Assembly (NCBI GenBank): GCA_017504335.1 | Contig: JAFVRI010000198.1 | Location: 1 to 9,305, forward strand | DNA length: 9,305 bases | Origin: Clostridia bacterium | Lineage (GTDB): Bacteria > Bacillota > Clostridia > Oscillospirales > CAG-272 | Direction: 5' to 3' | In this document: piece after piece, positions 1 through 6,203 of the stretch | How the letters are laid out: the number at the start of each line of letters is the position of its first letter | Position numbering within the stretch: the first letter of the stretch is position 1 | Notes under the pieces: model-generated | Database searches by the model: none | What the model saw: the letters and a program-made list of their open reading frames with translations, nothing else | Told to the model about the DNA's origin: nothing | Translations under genes and position numbers: made by a program

Positions 1-21
1 GCGACGTCCTCGACGCCCCGT
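1..21. repeat. Copy 1 (cut by window edge) of a dispersed palindromic repeat
   Basis: Positions 1-21 are identical to the reverse complement of 5399-5419, the heart of the large palindrome between the esterase and phosphatase genes. Beyond the identical 21 bases, the next dozen remain similar (one indel and two substitutions, ending in ATAG in both). The left half of this copy falls outside the window, so its full palindrome cannot be confirmed. Two near-identical palindrome cores 5.4 kb apart, both in non-coding DNA, point to a REP- or MITE-like family. The identity is seen directly; the family assignment is inference. Confidence 0.7.
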
Positions 22-71
22 TACAAATAGAAAAGAAATCCGTCGGGACGCCCGAGGGTCCGACGGATTTC
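22..71 (-). terminator. Rho-independent terminator candidate at the end of the minus-strand cluster
   Basis: A 12-bp perfect stem (35-46 with 60-71, GAAATCCGTCGG and its complement) encloses a 13-base apex that can pair a little further. Read on the minus strand, the hairpin is followed by a T-rich run (TTTCTTTTCTATTT). It lies about 130 bases past the stop codon of the DUF2974 gene, the last gene of the leftward run. On the plus strand the hairpin is not followed by T's, so it should act on leftward transcripts only. Confidence 0.7.
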
Positions 72-201
72 TACCTTAGAGAAAAAAGAATCACTTACAT
101 CCCACACAAGGACGAGAGGTCTATGTTCCCCTAAGCCATATTTTGTAATAAAAGTTTTGCGGAGCTTTTTCAAAAGCGACAAATCGCGTCCCCCCCGCGT
201 C

Positions 202-1308
202 CTATTTCTTTACGGTATATTTTTTATAGGTCGATTTGGCGCGGGCGCTTTGCTTGACCATGAGGGGGATGAGCTTCATGATATGGGAGCGGGAAACGGG
301 ATCCACGGTATTCCATATTTTGAGGAGCTTGATCTTCTCCAGATTCAGCTCGGTAAGGGTTTTTGCGCCGGTAGCGGTGACGGTTTGGTAGAAGGAATCC
401 ACAAAGCGTTCCCGTTCCGCGGGCTTCATGGCTTTCATCCAATCCTTAATGGCGGTATCGATCTGACGGCTCTCCTCGCTGATGCTGTCCAGGTGAATAA
501 AGCGATTGCCGAGGACCTCCCAGGAAAAGGCATTATGCTGGAGCAGCCCCGCGGCGGTACTGCGGATCACCTCATGGCTTTCGGCATGCTCCAAAAGCAG
601 ACCCACCACGGAGGATTGAGGAACGATGGTATGAAGCTTTCCCTTCATTTCCTTGTACTCCTCACTCCGAACAAAGGCAACGTCAAAGCCCGGGCCGTCA
701 TTGCTGTACACGCTCATAATTCTCTTTTTCAGCTCGGAGCGGCATTTTACGGCGGCATAGACCGCAAGGTTACCTCCCTTGCTGTGTCCGCACAGGGTGA
801 AATCCCCCGGTCTTGCCTCTGCCATTTGCTCCAAATACAGCACCGCCTCGGTTTGCGCGGGCACGGGCTGCATAAAGCTCATGTTAAAATTTTCCTTCCA
901 GCCGATCAGGGTATCATCGGTTCCCCGATAGGCTAAGAAGCATTGTCCCTTGGGGCTGAGGAAGGTAACGGCGCTGAATTGCAGCTCCCGTTTTTCGTCC
1001 ACACGGTTCTCGTAGCCCACAAGAGTCAGTGCGCCAAAGCGACGGCTCTTTGCCGCGCGAACCATCAGGGTCAGAGTTTCGGGGGGCATAATCCGCCCAA
1101 GGTAAAGATTTTCACCCTTATGCGCCTTCAGATAGGCGCGAACCGCCTCCATCATGGGCACGGGCTCCGCGCTTGGATCAGAGGACACAATGCCACCGAA
1201 ATCCACGTAGCTGATCTGGGATAAAATTAAGCTATCTACCTCGTTGATGGGCGAGACCTCAAAGCTGAGATCGCCTCGCCAGTCCAAATAGTCAAACAGA
1301 TTTGCCAT
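202..1308 (-). CDS. DUF2974 family alpha/beta-hydrolase (Mbeg1-like, lipase-type)
   Basis: A 368-residue protein with the alpha/beta-hydrolase nucleophile elbow GHSKGG at 174-179 (Ser176 the likely nucleophile), preceded by YRGTDDT (127-133), which resembles the oxyanion-loop F/Y-R-G-T motif of class 3 lipases. NDGPGF (203-208) could supply the acidic residue (Asp204), and His258 in LLQHNAFSW is a candidate catalytic His. The opening MANLFDYLDWRGDLSF is typical of DUF2974 proteins, which are common in Clostridia. No signal peptide or membrane segment is visible, so it is probably cytosolic. The ATG is preceded by AAGGAG at good spacing. It is the last gene of the leftward run, 11 bases after the small cysteine protein. 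The substrate is unknown; an esterase or lipase role is inferred from the motifs. The family call is firm, the function is not. Confidence 0.88.
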   Translation of the reverse strand: MANLFDYLDWRGDLSFEVSPINEVDSLILSQISYVDFGGIVSSDPSAEPVPMMEAVRAYLKAHKGENLYLGRIMPPETLTLMVRAAKSRRFGALTLVGYENRVDEKRELQFSAVTFLSPKGQCFLAYRGTDDTLIGWKENFNMSFMQPVPAQTEAVLYLEQMAEARPGDFTLCGHSKGGNLAVYAAVKCRSELKKRIMSVYSNDGPGFDVAFVRSEEYKEMKGKLHTIVPQSSVVGLLLEHAESHEVIRSTAAGLLQHNAFSWEVLGNRFIHLDSISEESRQIDTAIKDWMKAMKPAERERFVDSFYQTVTATGAKTLTELNLEKIKLLKIWNTVDPVSRSHIMKLIPLMVKQSARAKSTYKKYTVKK

Positions 1309-1319
1309 AGTTTCTCCTT

Positions 1320-1514
1320 TTAGATCTGTTTATGCACGCTCTTATATTCGTCGTAGTACCGATAATAGGGGCAGGATCGGGTATTCCCGCCCAAAAAGTT
1401 GATCATTTCGTCCTCGTCCAAGCGAATATCGCAAACGTAGGCATCCAGATATTCGTCATAGTCGTAAAACTCACAGGTCTCGCAGGTTCCGCCCTGCGCC
1501 TTTTTTTGTTCCAT
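1320..1514 (-). CDS. Small four-cysteine protein (DUF6472-like)
   Basis: A 64-residue acidic protein with four cysteines, Cys11, Cys14, Cys28 and Cys48, arranged CxxC-x13-C-x19-C. This is compatible with one zinc or iron-sulfur site. Tyr/Asp-rich stretches (FYDYDEYLDAY, YYRYYDEY) flank the cysteines. The pattern matches the uncharacterised DUF6472 family of Clostridia, recalled from memory. The ATG has an AAGGAG site whose first bases overlap the ruvX stop codon region (11-base gap), so translation is probably tied to ruvX. No enzymatic motif is visible. A metal-binding role is inferred from the cysteine spacing alone. Its placement between ruvX and the DUF2974 gene gives no clear functional hint. 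Confidence 0.82.
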   Translation of the reverse strand: MEQKKAQGGTCETCEFYDYDEYLDAYVCDIRLDEDEMINFLGGNTRSCPYYRYYDEYKSVHKQI

Positions 1515-1525
1515 GGTGTTCTCCT

Positions 1526-1972
1526 TCAGATGGATTGGTATTTCAACCGATCCAGACAGTTCTGCAGAATGATCTGCGCCGACAGCGTGTCGATGACACC
1601 CTTTCTCTTTTTGCCGCGGGTATTGGTCTCGTTCAGATAGCGCGCGGCATTCATGGTGCTCATCCGCTCGTCAAACATGCAAACGGGCAGACCGGTTCTC
1701 TCCTCTAACATCCGTCCGAATTTGCGACAGCGCTCGGCTCTCGCTCCCTCACTTCCGTCCATGTTGACGGGCAGACCCACCACAAGGGCTACCACTCCCT
1801 GCTCACGAGCCACCTCTGCCACCGCATCGGCGGTCTTTTCAATACCGCCGGGGCTGACCGTACCGATTCCCGATGCCAACAGCCGCGAGGGATCGCTGAC
1901 CGCAAGTCCCGTTCGGGTATCACCGAAATCCACCCCAAGGATCTTCCCCTTGGTCGTTCCAATCCGTTCCAT
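1526..1972 (-). CDS. ruvX: RuvX/YqgF family nuclease, putative Holliday junction resolvase
   Basis: A 148-residue protein of normal length for the RNase H-fold YqgF/RuvX family. The motifs are in order: GVDFGDTRTGLAVSD at 13-27 with Asp15 as a metal ligand, VVGLPVNMDGSEG at 64-76, FDERMSTMNA at 100-109 with Asp101/Glu102, and GVIDTLSAQIILQNCLD at 125-141 with Asp128. Family members act as resolvases and are also linked to pre-16S rRNA processing; which applies here cannot be told. The ATG follows AAGGAAAG at 7 bases. It lies 14 bases after cca and 11 bases before the small cysteine protein. The common Firmicute context alaS-ireB-ruvX is not seen here; cca precedes it instead. All catalytic acidic residues appear present. 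Confidence 0.95.
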   Translation of the reverse strand: MERIGTTKGKILGVDFGDTRTGLAVSDPSRLLASGIGTVSPGGIEKTADAVAEVAREQGVVALVVGLPVNMDGSEGARAERCRKFGRMLEERTGLPVCMFDERMSTMNAARYLNETNTRGKKRKGVIDTLSAQIILQNCLDRLKYQSI

Positions 1973-1986
1973 TGATATTCTTTCCT

Positions 1987-3174
1987 TTATGTTCTATTAT
2001 TATATGCAAGTGCCAGCGAAAGAAGTGCCTCCCGCTCATTTTGTTCAGGCTCCTTCAAGACCTCTTTGAGAAGATACTCCAACGTCCTGCCCACCCGCCT
2101 CGGTTCGATTCCCGCAGAAATCAGCTCTCTGCCTCCCAGTGCCAGATCGGCAAGAGTACAGGGGGCACGGTTGTCCTCCACCCAACCGATGGCTTCGACA
2201 GGCGAATGACCCAAAAGAACCGACACACGCACACCAAAGGGCGCATACACACCGCAATCGGCAATCAGACGTCTGGCATCTGCCTCGGTATGAACCGAAA
2301 GCCCCGCGCTTCTGCAGACGGCACGCAGAGCGGCGATCTGCTTATTGGAGAGCCGAAGGGCATGGGCAAATTTTGCCGCCTCCTCGGGCTCCGCCTCGGC
2401 AAAGAAGAGTCCCAATCGCTCCGCCTCCTCGGGGCGACTTTTTCCAATCACCGAAAGAATGGCATCCGAGGGACGGTAGTCCCCTGTTACATAGGGAAGC
2501 ACCCCGTATTCTATCATGCCGCGAAGGGCTTGCTCCACGCCGGGGGAGCAAAGCAATCGCAAAAACTCCGAAGCGATCCGCTCAGCGGCAATTCTCGCAA
2601 GTCCCTCTCGGGTCTCGGCAATGCCCAAAAGCGTTGCCGGCTCAATGGAAAAGCCAAGCTGTGCCGAAAAGCGAAAAGCGCGCATGATACGCAAAGCATC
2701 CTCCGAAAAGCGGAGACTCGGCTCGCGAACGGCACGCAGAATGCCCCTCTCCAGATCCTCTCTGCCCCCGAAGGGATCACACAGCCCCTTCCTCGGATGA
2801 TATGCCATGGCATTGACGGTGAAATCACGTCGGGACAGATCCTCGGTGATCTTGTCGGTAAAGGTCACCCCGTCGGGATGACGTCCGTCGTGATAGCTTC
2901 CGTCGATACGGAAGGTGGTGATCTCTACCGGCTCGCCCTCGGCGATCACCGTGAGCGTGCCGTGCTTCAGCCCCGTCTCGATGACTCGGTAATCGGCAAA
3001 GATCCTTACCGTATGCTCGGGCAGAGCCGAGGTCGCAAGGTCGAAGTCATGGGGTGGGATCCCCAAGAGGGCGTCACGCAGACTGCCTCCCACCAAATAG
3101 ACCTCCTCACCCGCTTCCTCCAGAAGCGTCATCAGGTTGAGAATATGCGTGGGAAGAACGATTCGATCCGCCAT
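1987..3174 (-). CDS. cca: CCA tRNA nucleotidyltransferase
   Basis: A 395-residue class II nucleotidyltransferase that adds or repairs the 3' CCA end of tRNAs using CTP and ATP. The head domain shows VGGSLRDALLG (28-38) and the catalytic DFD at 43-45 in DFDLATSA. HGT follows at 71-73, then RRDFTVNAMA (115-124) and the neck motif EDALRIMRAFRF (158-169), which includes the nucleotide-selecting residues. The C-terminal half is helical with GIEPRRVGRTLEYLL (355-369), as in Firmicute CCA enzymes. I see no HD phosphohydrolase motif. A poly(A) polymerase or partial (A- or CC-adding) activity cannot be excluded by motif alone. The start ATG is preceded by GAGGTGA. It lies 32 bases after the YhcH-family gene and 14 bases before ruvX, fitting one transcript. 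Confidence 0.95.
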   Translation of the reverse strand: MADRIVLPTHILNLMTLLEEAGEEVYLVGGSLRDALLGIPPHDFDLATSALPEHTVRIFADYRVIETGLKHGTLTVIAEGEPVEITTFRIDGSYHDGRHPDGVTFTDKITEDLSRRDFTVNAMAYHPRKGLCDPFGGREDLERGILRAVREPSLRFSEDALRIMRAFRFSAQLGFSIEPATLLGIAETREGLARIAAERIASEFLRLLCSPGVEQALRGMIEYGVLPYVTGDYRPSDAILSVIGKSRPEEAERLGLFFAEAEPEEAAKFAHALRLSNKQIAALRAVCRSAGLSVHTEADARRLIADCGVYAPFGVRVSVLLGHSPVEAIGWVEDNRAPCTLADLALGGRELISAGIEPRRVGRTLEYLLKEVLKEPEQNEREALLSLALAYNNRT

Positions 3175-3206
3175 GAGATCACCTCACTTTCATGCTTCAG
3201 AATTGC

Positions 3207-3650
3207 TTATTTTCTCACCTTCATGACCGCCTTTTTGGCGACAGAGGGTGTTCCATTCACCGAAATGCCGGGATGATGGGCTTCTACGGTATCTAAGATC
3301 ACACACTCACCCGTGGTGAAATCCACCACGTCGGCAGTCTCATAGGCATAGAAAATAACGTCCTTCTCCGCGTTGTATTCGGTCACGGGGGACAGTGATT
3401 CGCGGTTGGTGTAGTAGATCCGCTCGTCCCCCTCGATCAGGCATTGCACGTCAATGTACAGATTGTGGGCTTCCGCGCGAAGCTCTGTCCGTGGCTTGAT
3501 GGGGGCATCCATCACGTTGACAAAGCAAAATTCTCCGAAGGGATATTTGCCGTTGGGGGTCTCCTTTGTGATGCTCATTACAAATTCTACCGCCTCTGCG
3601 GGTACGTTTACGTATCGACCAATCTCATGAAAGCTCGTTAACTTTTTCAT
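3207..3650 (-). CDS. YhcH/YjgK/YiaL family protein (DUF386)
   Basis: A 147-residue single-domain protein of the usual family length. The family's cupin-like metal-site motifs are visible: EAHNLYIDVQCLIEGDERI at 60-78 (Glu60, His62, Asp68) and EAHHPGISVNG at 123-133. The characteristic end VAKKAVMKVRK follows at 137-147. Members often sit in sialic acid or other sugar operons (yhcH in E. coli nan; the beta subunit of EbgAC is related) and are thought to bind or isomerise sugars, but the reaction is poorly established. The gene starts inside the end of the EamA permease gene (26-base overlap, different frame), with AAGGAG at good spacing, so translational coupling is likely. A link with the permease or with the upstream SASA esterase is inference. 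Confidence 0.9.
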   Translation of the reverse strand: MKKLTSFHEIGRYVNVPAEAVEFVMSITKETPNGKYPFGEFCFVNVMDAPIKPRTELRAEAHNLYIDVQCLIEGDERIYYTNRESLSPVTEYNAEKDVIFYAYETADVVDFTTGECVILDTVEAHHPGISVNGTPSVAKKAVMKVRK

Positions 3651-4557
3651 GTTTCTTCTCCTTCTGTTTTGTTTTATGATGTCCTGAATCCTTTACAAGT
3701 CCCAAGGCGGCAACCGAGCCGAGGATCAGCACGATGCCGAGTCCGGACAGCCAGGTCATTTCTTCTCCGAAAAAGATCATACCGTAGACCGTACCCGCCA
3801 TGGGCTCTACAATGCCGAGCGCAGATGCCGTTCCCGCAGGCAGGGTCTTCATGGCGATGCTGTAAAGGAAGTAGGGGGTCATGGCAGTGATCAGTCCCAT
3901 GGTGCAGAGCATCAGGATCGCCCACCAGGGGATCCTTGAAAAGGTGGCGGGAAGCTCCCAAGGCTTCGCGAAGGGCAAGGCAAATGCCACCATGAATACG
4001 AAGGAATAATAGGTGGTGGTCAGCGGACGGTATTTCCGATCCATGGCAACCTTGGCGAAAATGGTATAAGCGGCATAGGAAACACCTGCGGATATGGCAA
4101 GCAGCATTCCCACCAAATGGAAGCTCATGCCGCCCACAACACCCGAAACCAGGGCGCTTCCGCCCATCATCGCCGCCACAGCGATCCCCTTAACGGGGGT
4201 CAGCTGCTCTCCGAGAAAGAGGACCGAAAAGATCATGACCATCACGGGCGAGGTGTACATCAGCACCGCCGCGGTCGCAATGGAGGTCATGGGAATGGCG
4301 CCATAATAGAACGCCGAGGCGCCGAACATGGTGGCACCCAAAAAGATGTAAATCAACAGCTCCCGCCCCGTGATCCGAAACAGAGAGCGATCCTTCAAGA
4401 GAAGAAACACCGTCAGAAAGACCAGTCCCGCCAAAGCACGGAAAAAGGTCAGCATACCGGAAGAAATGCCGAAGGGGGACAAGAGCTTGACAAAAATACC
4501 CGATGTGCCCCACATCAATCCTGCCGCAATCACCAGAAAAAATCCTTTTTTATTCAT
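3625..4557 (-). CDS. EamA-family (DMT superfamily) permease
   Basis: A 310-residue membrane protein with two EamA repeats, about residues 6-140 and 150-287, and roughly ten hydrophobic helices. Typical signatures are GLMWGTSGIFVK (13-24), ALAGLVFLTVFLLL (41-54), FYYGAIPMTSIATAAVLMYTSPV (83-105) and, in the second repeat, LPAGTASALGIVEPMAGTVYGMIFFGEE (239-266). It is likely a metabolite or amino-acid exporter/importer in the cytoplasmic membrane; substrates cannot be read from DMT sequence. The tail (289-310) is short, polar and Lys/His-rich, presumably cytosolic. Its codons double as the ribosome binding site of the overlapping YhcH gene. The start is supported by the N-terminal helix, but the RBS is weak: AAAGG sits only two bases from ATG and GAGG is 15 bases away. 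It lies 51 bases after the histidine phosphatase gene. Confidence 0.92.
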   Translation of the reverse strand: MNKKGFFLVIAAGLMWGTSGIFVKLLSPFGISSGMLTFFRALAGLVFLTVFLLLKDRSLFRITGRELLIYIFLGATMFGASAFYYGAIPMTSIATAAVLMYTSPVMVMIFSVLFLGEQLTPVKGIAVAAMMGGSALVSGVVGGMSFHLVGMLLAISAGVSYAAYTIFAKVAMDRKYRPLTTTYYSFVFMVAFALPFAKPWELPATFSRIPWWAILMLCTMGLITAMTPYFLYSIAMKTLPAGTASALGIVEPMAGTVYGMIFFGEEMTWLSGLGIVLILGSVAALGLVKDSGHHKTKQKEKKHEKVNELS

Positions 4558-4608
4558 TGCCTTTTACTGTAACCTCGATTTGTCTATCCTAAAATATCGT
4601 TTTGTTTT

Positions 4609-5316
4609 TTATTTCAGCGCGATCTTTCGATCGTAGGTGGTATCCAACCCTTCCATGTAAAGGTGGGTCATATCCGACATACAGAGCATACGGGGAGCGG
4701 TAAAGCCGTCCTCGTAGTTTTTGAAGTGCAGGATGGTCACTCCCGTGTGGGTGACCCTCGTGCCGCCCCACAGCAGGTGCAGAGGCAGGTGCAACAGCTC
4801 GGAGAGCCAGACCGTGGAGAATACCACGTGGCAGAAAAGCGCCACCTTTTCCTCGTTGGGGCGAAGGATGCGGTAGATTCCGTTTTCCTCACGGTAGCCG
4901 AGACGTTCGAGAAAATCCCGTCCACCTTCACGGATCCGCTCGATGGCGGGTTCCATGTGTGCCCCATTCAGCCCCGTTGCTTCCAAGGTGCGGTCAAAGG
5001 GCAGATCCATGCTTCCGTTCATACGGAACACGGTATTTTGCAGATCGGAACAGGATTTTAACACACCGTCGGGATAGGGGGTCAGGCGCTCGTCCTCCAC
5101 CTCATGTGCCCATGTCTCTACGGTGGGGGTCAGCCCCAACAAACGGCAAGCGGGCGCCGCCGTTTCCCGTGCTCTGCCCATGGGGGATGTGAAGACGCGG
5201 TCGATCTCTGCCGCCGCCATTCGCTTGCCCACCGCCTCGGCTTGCAAAAGCCCCTTCTCGGTCAGACAATCCTTTTTATAGTCGGGATCGCCGTGTCGGA
5301 TGATGTATAGAAGCAT
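4609..5316 (-). CDS. Histidine phosphatase family protein (phosphoglycerate mutase-like)
   Basis: A 235-residue protein of the histidine phosphatase clan. RHG at 7-9 gives the phospho-accepting His8, LTEKGLLQAEAVGKRM (18-33) is the usual following helix, and SPMGRARETA (44-53) supplies the phosphate-binding Arg48 and Arg50. A second His at 163 (ALFCHVVF) fits the second catalytic His, although the usual Gly after it is replaced by Val. About 110 residues separate the two halves, including EVEDERL (72-78), a likely acidic catalytic or cap segment. It is probably a cytosolic phosphatase of small phosphoesters; a cofactor-dependent phosphoglycerate mutase is unlikely because key PGM segments are not recognisable. 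The ATG is preceded by AAAGGAG. It is downstream of the 5391-5432 palindrome and may start a new transcript. Confidence 0.9.
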   Translation of the reverse strand: MLLYIIRHGDPDYKKDCLTEKGLLQAEAVGKRMAAAEIDRVFTSPMGRARETAAPACRLLGLTPTVETWAHEVEDERLTPYPDGVLKSCSDLQNTVFRMNGSMDLPFDRTLEATGLNGAHMEPAIERIREGGRDFLERLGYREENGIYRILRPNEEKVALFCHVVFSTVWLSELLHLPLHLLWGGTRVTHTGVTILHFKNYEDGFTAPRMLCMSDMTHLYMEGLDTTYDRKIALK

Positions 5317-5337
5317 GATGTTCTCCTTTGTTTTAAA

Positions 5338-5343
5338 TGTATA
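5338..5343 (-). promoter_or_regulatory. Weak -10 candidate upstream of the histidine phosphatase gene
   Basis: On the minus strand the hexamer TATACA lies 21 bases before the phosphatase ATG, in the gap that follows the palindrome. The expected -35 position (16-18 bases upstream) shows no good TTGACA-like sequence. This is only a possible internal promoter, mentioned because the palindrome may separate two transcripts. Confidence 0.2.
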
Positions 5344-5390
5344 ACGATTTTTTCGTGTAGCGTTCTGACGATGATCATTAGGCGTCCCCT

Positions 5391-5432
5391 ATTTTTTCAC
5401 GGGGCGTCGAGGACGTCGCCCCGTGAAAAAAT
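5391..5432. repeat. Perfect palindrome, 16-bp arms and 10-base loop (copy 2 of the dispersed repeat)
   Basis: Arms 5391-5406 and 5417-5432 are exact reverse complements (ATTTTTTCACGGGGCG) around the loop TCGAGGACGT. The loop allows an alternative pairing of CGTC (5405-5408) with GACG (5412-5415). Because each arm runs T-tract first and A-tract last on both strands, neither strand has a U-tract after the stem, so it is not a standard intrinsic terminator. Its core 5399-5419 is identical, inverted, to positions 1-21. It sits 9 bases past the SASA esterase stop codon. A REP/MITE-like element or an mRNA stabilising or processing hairpin is inferred. Confidence 0.85.
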
Positions 5433-5441
5433 TGCCTTTCC

Positions 5442-6182
5442 TTACAACCGTTCCATGGCACTTTTCTCGTCGGCTTCCACCGCACCCCCATCCTTGGGCA
5501 GACCAAAGGGAAGGAAGGCATCGGCATAGCGTTCGCCGAATGTATAGAGCGACCTTGCATTAAAGTGCAGAAAATCGGGATTGGAGGTTAGTCCTTCCGC
5601 GCTGACGTAGGCGCAAAGAGGCTCGCTCTGTGCGGTCTTTTTCAACGCCTCGTTGACGTGGGCGTAATTTTTGAGCAGCTCCGAATGGGGGCAATCCGCA
5701 AGGAAATCCCCAAGTCCACCCACAAGAAAGGGCACGTCGGGAAGATCTAAGCGTCGGCGCAGGGCACGGATGACGGGAATCAACCGCTCCTTGTAGGTGG
5801 CATACAGCTCGGGGGCGCAATCTCCCTCTCCCTGATGCCAAAGAATGCCTGCTATACGCGAAGTCCGCTTTGCCAGGGTCGCTTGATAGACCGCATTTTC
5901 AAAGAGGATCTCCCCCTCCTGCCATTGGGAAAGGGCGGTGCCGCCGTCGGCACAGGGGATGAGTCCCACCTCCACACCATAGGCTTCAAAAACTCGCTCG
6001 GCAAACCGCTCTCCAAGGCAGACGCCCGAAAAAGAGCGGTCGTTGTGTACGGGACGGAACAGGTGATGAAACCGTCCGTTGCGCAACACGTAAAGGGATT
6101 TGGTGTTGACATCCGTCGCCTCGGGCAGAAATCCTCTGCCCGCCATATTGGACTGTCCGATCAACAGAAACGAATAGATCAC
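5442..6182 (-). CDS. SASA-domain SGNH esterase (sialate O-acetylesterase-like)
   Basis: A 246-residue cytosolic-looking SGNH hydrolase of the SASA (DUF303) family; no signal peptide. GQSNMAGRG (9-17) holds the nucleophile Ser11, CADGGTALSQW (77-87) the glycine block, WHQGEGD (115-121) the Asn/His-type block III, and DFLHFN (203-208) the Asp203/His206 pair of the triad. The family removes O-acetyl groups from sialic acid or xylan/other carbohydrates. A cytosolic form would act on imported sugar. The start codon is GTG, chosen because AAGGAG precedes it at 5 bases and the conserved IGQSNM block follows at the expected distance. It lies 21 bases after the nitrilase-GDPD gene and is probably co-transcribed with it. 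The sialate name is a family label; no nan genes lie in the window apart from the YhcH-family protein. Confidence 0.88.
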   Translation of the reverse strand: MIYSFLLIGQSNMAGRGFLPEATDVNTKSLYVLRNGRFHHLFRPVHNDRSFSGVCLGERFAERVFEAYGVEVGLIPCADGGTALSQWQEGEILFENAVYQATLAKRTSRIAGILWHQGEGDCAPELYATYKERLIPVIRALRRRLDLPDVPFLVGGLGDFLADCPHSELLKNYAHVNEALKKTAQSEPLCAYVSAEGLTSNPDFLHFNARSLYTFGERYADAFLPFGLPKDGGAVEADEKSAMERL

Positions 6183-6203
6183 GTTCTCTCCTTCCCTACT
6201 CTC

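Noticed and set aside
157..936. Plus-strand open frame of 259 codons opposite the DUF2974 gene
   Set aside because: Antisense shadow of a gene with a clear lipase motif; no recognisable protein content.
1972..3276. Plus-strand open frame of 434 codons opposite cca
   Set aside because: It lies wholly antisense to cca, whose motifs are unmistakable. The translation has no recognisable domain; long antisense frames are expected opposite GC-rich codons.
5391..5432. Reading the palindrome as an intrinsic terminator
   Set aside because: The T-tract precedes the stem and the A-tract follows it on both strands, so no U-run trails the hairpin.
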